In this document: positions 5,999-8,520 of the stretch, piece by piece
How the letters are laid out: each line of letters opens with the position of its first letter
Numbering within the stretch: the first letter of the stretch is position 1
Source of the DNA: Anaerolineae bacterium
Lineage (GTDB): Bacteria > Chloroflexota > Anaerolineae > B4-G1
Reading direction: 5' to 3'
Length of the DNA: 8,520 nucleotides
NCBI GenBank assembly: GCA_030612185.1
Contig: JAUWOI010000170.1
Location: 1-8,520 of the forward strand
The notes under the pieces: model-generated
The model's database searches: none
What the model saw: only the letters and a program-made list of their open reading frames with translations
Told to the model about the DNA's origin: nothing
Position numbers and translations under genes: made by a program

Positions 5999-6073
5999 CA
6001 AACCGCCCCGACCATTGCAGGTCGGGGCGGTCGTTTTCGCCGTCACTCACGCTGGGACTTGCGCGGGCGGGCG
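5999..6073 (+). repeat. Dispersed ~75-bp direct repeat, copy B
   Basis: The partner of 3299-3373, in the same orientation and about 88% identical by hand count. In this copy the opening hairpin is perfect and acts as a terminator candidate. The two copies bracket the membrane-protein gene and the intron at a spacing of 2.7 kb. The similarity stops just after a GCGGGCG block; beyond it the two flanks differ. Confidence 0.8.
6003..6030 (-). terminator. Hairpin terminator downstream of the DegV-family gene (possibly bidirectional)
   Basis: A perfect 11-bp stem, CCGCCCCGACC against GGTCGGGGCGG, has the six-base loop ATTGCA. On the minus strand the stem is followed by TTTGTAAATTTGT, suitable as a release tract about 60 nt after the DegV gene's stop. 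On the plus strand it is followed by the shorter TCGTTTT. No plus-strand gene ends here, so the minus-strand use is the more likely one. Confidence 0.75.
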
Positions 6074-6086
6074 GGGTCGGACACCT

Positions 6087-6956
6087 CTATGGAATATCGG
6101 CAAAAGCCGCCAAAGACGCATAAGCAACACCCACCATACTGGGGCCAGTATGGGCGCCCAGCACAAGAGACATAGGACCAACTGGCAGCCAGGTGCAATC
6201 AAATCGTTGATCTACTAACTCGCGTAACATAGCCGCCCCTTCGGGATTGTATGAATGGAGCACCTGCACACGCAATGCACTGCCAGGCACGTGCTGGTCG
6301 GCCATCAGATCAACTAACCCTTTGACCGCTCGCTTGAACGTTCGTACCTGGCCGAGTTGCACATAAGTTCCGTTCACTTTTTCCACCCCGATCAGCGGCT
6401 TGATATTCAGCATCGAGGCTACCAACCCTTTCATATGACTGATGCGTCCGCCGTGGATCAAGTACTTGAGTTCTTTCAGCGTGTACATGCTGTCGCTGGC
6501 AGCAGAGATACGCTCCATCAAAGCCAGAACCTGCTCTTTCGTCCAACCAGCCTTCAGTGCTCGGGCGGCCGCCTCCACCTGCCATCCCGCTGCGGCAGAT
6601 AGAGTTTTTGTATCAACGTGGGTGACGTTCGCCTCCGGCGCCAATTCTGCTCCTGCTTGGGCCGCGTTGAACGTGCCGCTCAGACCCGAAGTCATATGAA
6701 TGGACAGAATGTCCGGGTCGGTGGCTGCCAACCGCCGATAAATCTCGGCAAATTCTCCCGCCGAGGGCTGCGACGTGACAGGAAGACTGTCGGTCGCTGC
6801 CAGCAAGCGATAGAATTCACCCGGTTGGATATCCACGCCTTCGCGGTAGGACTTGCCCTCAAGCGTAACGATGAGAGGCACAACGTGAATGTCCAGTTCG
6901 GTCAGTTGCTCAGGGGACAAACTTAGGTCCGTTCCACTATCAGTTACAATTTGCAT
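6087..6956 (-). CDS. DegV-family (FakB-like) fatty-acid-binding protein
   Basis: A 289-aa soluble protein, of normal length for the family. DegV/FakB proteins hold a fatty acid in a deep pocket; in fatty-acid kinase systems they present it to FakA for phosphorylation of the carboxylate. Visible family signatures are the opening MQIVTDSGTDLS, the TSQPSAGEF block (61-69), the SGLSGTFNAA block (90-99), LKYLIHGGRI in the middle, and a C-terminal GAHTGP block with a conserved His (269). The frame extends upstream to 7130, but the ATG at 6956 is right: AAAGGAG lies 7 nt before it and the conserved domain starts at this Met. No FakA-type kinase gene is in view, so the lipid-kinase link is family knowledge, not local evidence. 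The gene stands alone, divergent from a Ser/Thr kinase gene, with a terminator after it. Confidence 0.95.
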   Translation of the reverse strand: MQIVTDSGTDLSLSPEQLTELDIHVVPLIVTLEGKSYREGVDIQPGEFYRLLAATDSLPVTSQPSAGEFAEIYRRLAATDPDILSIHMTSGLSGTFNAAQAGAELAPEANVTHVDTKTLSAAAGWQVEAAARALKAGWTKEQVLALMERISAASDSMYTLKELKYLIHGGRISHMKGLVASMLNIKPLIGVEKVNGTYVQLGQVRTFKRAVKGLVDLMADQHVPGSALRVQVLHSYNPEGAAMLRELVDQRFDCTWLPVGPMSLVLGAHTGPSMVGVAYASLAAFADIP

Positions 6957-6968
6957 TTCCACTCTCCT

Positions 6969-6992
6969 TTGCGAGCCAGTTTGCGAGCCAGT
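6969..6992. repeat. 12-bp tandem duplication in the DegV gene leader
   Basis: TTGCGAGCCAGT occurs twice without a gap (6969-6980 and 6981-6992), ending 12 nt from the DegV start codon and abutting its ribosome-binding site. It may be a simple duplication or paired binding sites for a regulator; the sequence alone cannot distinguish these. Confidence 0.8.
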
Positions 6993-7103
6993 CATAACAC
7001 CAACTGGTAACGTCCAAGAACGGCATCCAAGTGAAACATTCGCACTTGCCTTGCCATAACCAGGTAAAGCGTGTAGAATAGAACGCGCATTTAGCCTAAC
7101 GTC

Positions 7104-7132
7104 AGTATACACCAATAGGCCCAAAGACACAA
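7104..7132 (-). promoter_or_regulatory. Candidate promoter for the DegV-family gene
   Basis: On the minus strand TTGTGT (7132-7127) and TATACT (7109-7104) are spaced by 17 nt. The -10 box is good but the -35 box matches only the TTG half of the consensus. The leader would be about 145 nt long and would contain the tandem 12-bp duplication. Confidence 0.4.
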
Positions 7133-7297
7133 CAAACCATTGAGGAGAGAGCCGATTGCCTGTAACCTTTCCTTAACCAAACTGCAACGGCCCCTCAATC
7201 CTCCCCGTGCAGTTTTGTAGTAAAATAGAATGGGGCGGTTTACCGAAGAAGTACAGCTGCCAACTGGTCAGAAATCACCCTTCCAGGGAATAGGATA

Positions 7298-8520
7298 TTG
7301 ATCGGCAAAACACTGGGCAAGTACCGCATCATTGAGAACCTGGGGAGCGGTGGTACGGCCGAGGTCTACAAAGCCTACCAACCGGGCCTCGACCGCCACG
7401 TAGCCATCAAGGTGCTCCATCCCTTTCTGGCTGACGAGAAGGATTTTCTGACCCGCTTCCAGCGTGAGGCGCGAGTCGTCGCGACGCTCCGTCATCCCAA
7501 CATCGTCCAGGTCTACGATTTCGACTTCGACGCCGAAGATAACGCCTACTACATGGTAATGGAGTGCATTGACGGTCTCAGCCTGAAGACGCACCGGCAG
7601 GAGATGGCTCAGGAGGGCCAGAGACTACCGCTGGAGGAGACAATCCGTGTCGTCGCCGCAGTCGCCAATGCGCTGGACTATGCCCATCAGCACGGCATGG
7701 TGCACCGGGACGTCAAGCCAGCCAACATTATGTTTGCCCATGATGGGCAGGTCATCCTCACCGACTTCGGCATTGCCAAGATGCTGAATGTCACCGGGCT
7801 GACGGCCAGCGGGGCGATGGTCGGAACGCCCGCCTACATGGCTCCCGAACAGGGAATGGGCCAGGCCGGGGATGAGCGAGCCGACATTTACTCATTGGGC
7901 GTCGTCTTGTACGAGTTGGTCACTGGCCACCTCCCGTTCGACGCCGATACGCCATTGGGCGTCGTTCTCAAGCACATCAACGCTCCCCTGCCGCCGCCCA
8001 CCACCCTCAACCCCAACCGGTCTCCGAGTATCGAGGCGGTTATTACGCGTGCGTTGGCCAAGGATCCCAACGACCGCTATCAGACCGCCAACGAATTCGC
8101 TTCCGATCTAGAACGGGCTATGGCCGGCCAACCCATCGAGCCAATCTCGCCAGAACTCACTGTGGTAGCGGCGACATCCGAGACAATGACCGTTGGCCCG
8201 CCATCGGCCACACCGACTCCGTCAGCAATTTCCGTAGTCCGTCCCGGACGGGGCTGTGTCACAATGTTGGCCGTCGCGCTGGTACTGATACTGCTTGGCT
8301 GTGCCGCGCTCCTCGCCACAGGGACACTGAATCGCCTATCCCGTGCCCTGTTTCCACAGGCGGGAACGCCCACGCCGGACGTTATCGGTACGCCTACACC
8401 CAACGAAGCCTTTGGTACACAAATTGTCGTTGAGATTGATGCTGTGCTAGCCACCCGTGATGCGCTGGCCACCTATGAGGCCACCACAGGCGTCACGCCC
8501 ACCCCCCCACCTACCCCTAC
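7298..8520 (+). CDS. Membrane-anchored PknB-type Ser/Thr protein kinase, C-terminus cut by the window edge
   Basis: At least 407 residues, a eukaryotic-type kinase that phosphorylates Ser/Thr on target proteins from the inner face of the membrane. Catalytic elements are complete: Gly-rich loop GSGGTAEV (16-23), VAIK with K38, helix-C E57, HRDVKPAN (136-143, D138 and N143), DFG (156-158), GTPAYMAPE (176-184) and ADIYSLG (195-201). After the domain comes a Ser/Thr/Pro-rich linker, one membrane helix at about 321-341 (VTMLAVALVLILLGCAALLA), then an outer segment rich in TPTP and PPPTPT runs. The N-terminus MIGKTLGKYRIIENLG is typical. The start is TTG at 7298: there is an in-frame TAG upstream at 7225, no ATG or GTG between, and AGGG lies 9 nt before the TTG. 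The sensor domain is beyond the window, so its ligand is unknown. Confidence 0.93.
   Translation, partial: MIGKTLGKYRIIENLGSGGTAEVYKAYQPGLDRHVAIKVLHPFLADEKDFLTRFQREARVVATLRHPNIVQVYDFDFDAEDNAYYMVMECIDGLSLKTHRQEMAQEGQRLPLEETIRVVAAVANALDYAHQHGMVHRDVKPANIMFAHDGQVILTDFGIAKMLNVTGLTASGAMVGTPAYMAPEQGMGQAGDERADIYSLGVVLYELVTGHLPFDADTPLGVVLKHINAPLPPPTTLNPNRSPSIEAVITRALAKDPNDRYQTANEFASDLERAMAGQPIEPISPELTVVAATSETMTVGPPSATPTPSAISVVRPGRGCVTMLAVALVLILLGCAALLATGTLNRLSRALFPQAGTPTPDVIGTPTPNEAFGTQIVVEIDAVLATRDALATYEATTGVTPTPPPTP

Larger units (their letters stand above)
6957..7297. other. Divergent intergenic region between the DegV-family and kinase genes
   Basis: This 341-bp stretch has no convincing gene on either strand. 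It holds the DegV ribosome-binding site, a 12-bp tandem duplication (6969-6992) and a candidate DegV promoter (7104-7132). An AT-rich patch, GTAGTAAAATAGAAT (7217-7231), could supply a -10 box for the kinase gene, but I see no good -35 box at the right distance. No strong hairpin or riboswitch-like structure was recognised. Confidence 0.6.

Noticed and set aside
7198..7231. Plus-strand promoter for the kinase gene around TAAAAT/TAGAAT
   Set aside because: Possible -10 boxes exist but the matching -35 positions (ATCCTC or CCCGTG) are poor, so it is not listed as a promoter.
8080..8472. 130-codon minus-strand open frame
   Set aside because: It is antisense to the kinase C-terminal part; its Ser/Thr/Val-rich translation is a mirror of the Pro/Thr-rich coding strand.

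Overview
The window looks like a GC-rich bacterial chromosome segment, probably from a Chloroflexota-type organism. That placement is an inference: the Ser/Thr kinase has a membrane anchor followed by a Thr/Pro-rich outer segment (a style common in that phylum), and the base composition is moderately high in GC. There are no rRNA, tRNA or CRISPR features. The region mixes ordinary chromosomal genes (7298-8520 and 6087-6956) with an accessory block (1-5981).

Layout, left to right. Positions 1-3183 hold a minus-strand restriction-modification operon. Its first gene is a single-chain MmeI-like (type IIL/IIG) endonuclease-methyltransferase of 954 aa. A small 87-codon gene follows, starting on a GTGA overlap and broken by two single-base deletions in homopolymer runs. 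A third gene starts on a TAATG overlap and runs off the window. A clear sigma70-type promoter (TTGACT-N17-TATACT) lies upstream of the operon. Next comes a small four-helix membrane protein gene (3394-3831), bracketed by an inverted repeat that resembles integron attC core sites. Positions 3915-5952 appear to be a complete group II intron: a GTGCG 5' end, a reverse transcriptase/maturase in domain IV, domain V with the AGC triad and CG bulge, and domain VI with a branch-point A and a 3' end in AC. Then follow a hairpin terminator (6003-6030), a DegV-family lipid-binding protein gene (6087-6956, minus) and, divergently, the start of a PknB-type kinase gene (7298-8520, plus, cut by the window edge).

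The membrane-protein gene and the intron together are bracketed by two direct copies of a ~75-bp repeat (3299-3373 and 5999-6073, about 88% identical by hand count), so they may have arrived or may move as one module. Two further signals deserve attention. The 29 bases just before the intron 5' end nearly duplicate the intron's own sequence just before and into domain V, pointing to a nested or recombined intron history. The methyltransferase also shows a sharp drop in GC from its catalytic NPPF motif through its recognition region, as expected if the target-recognition part was swapped in.
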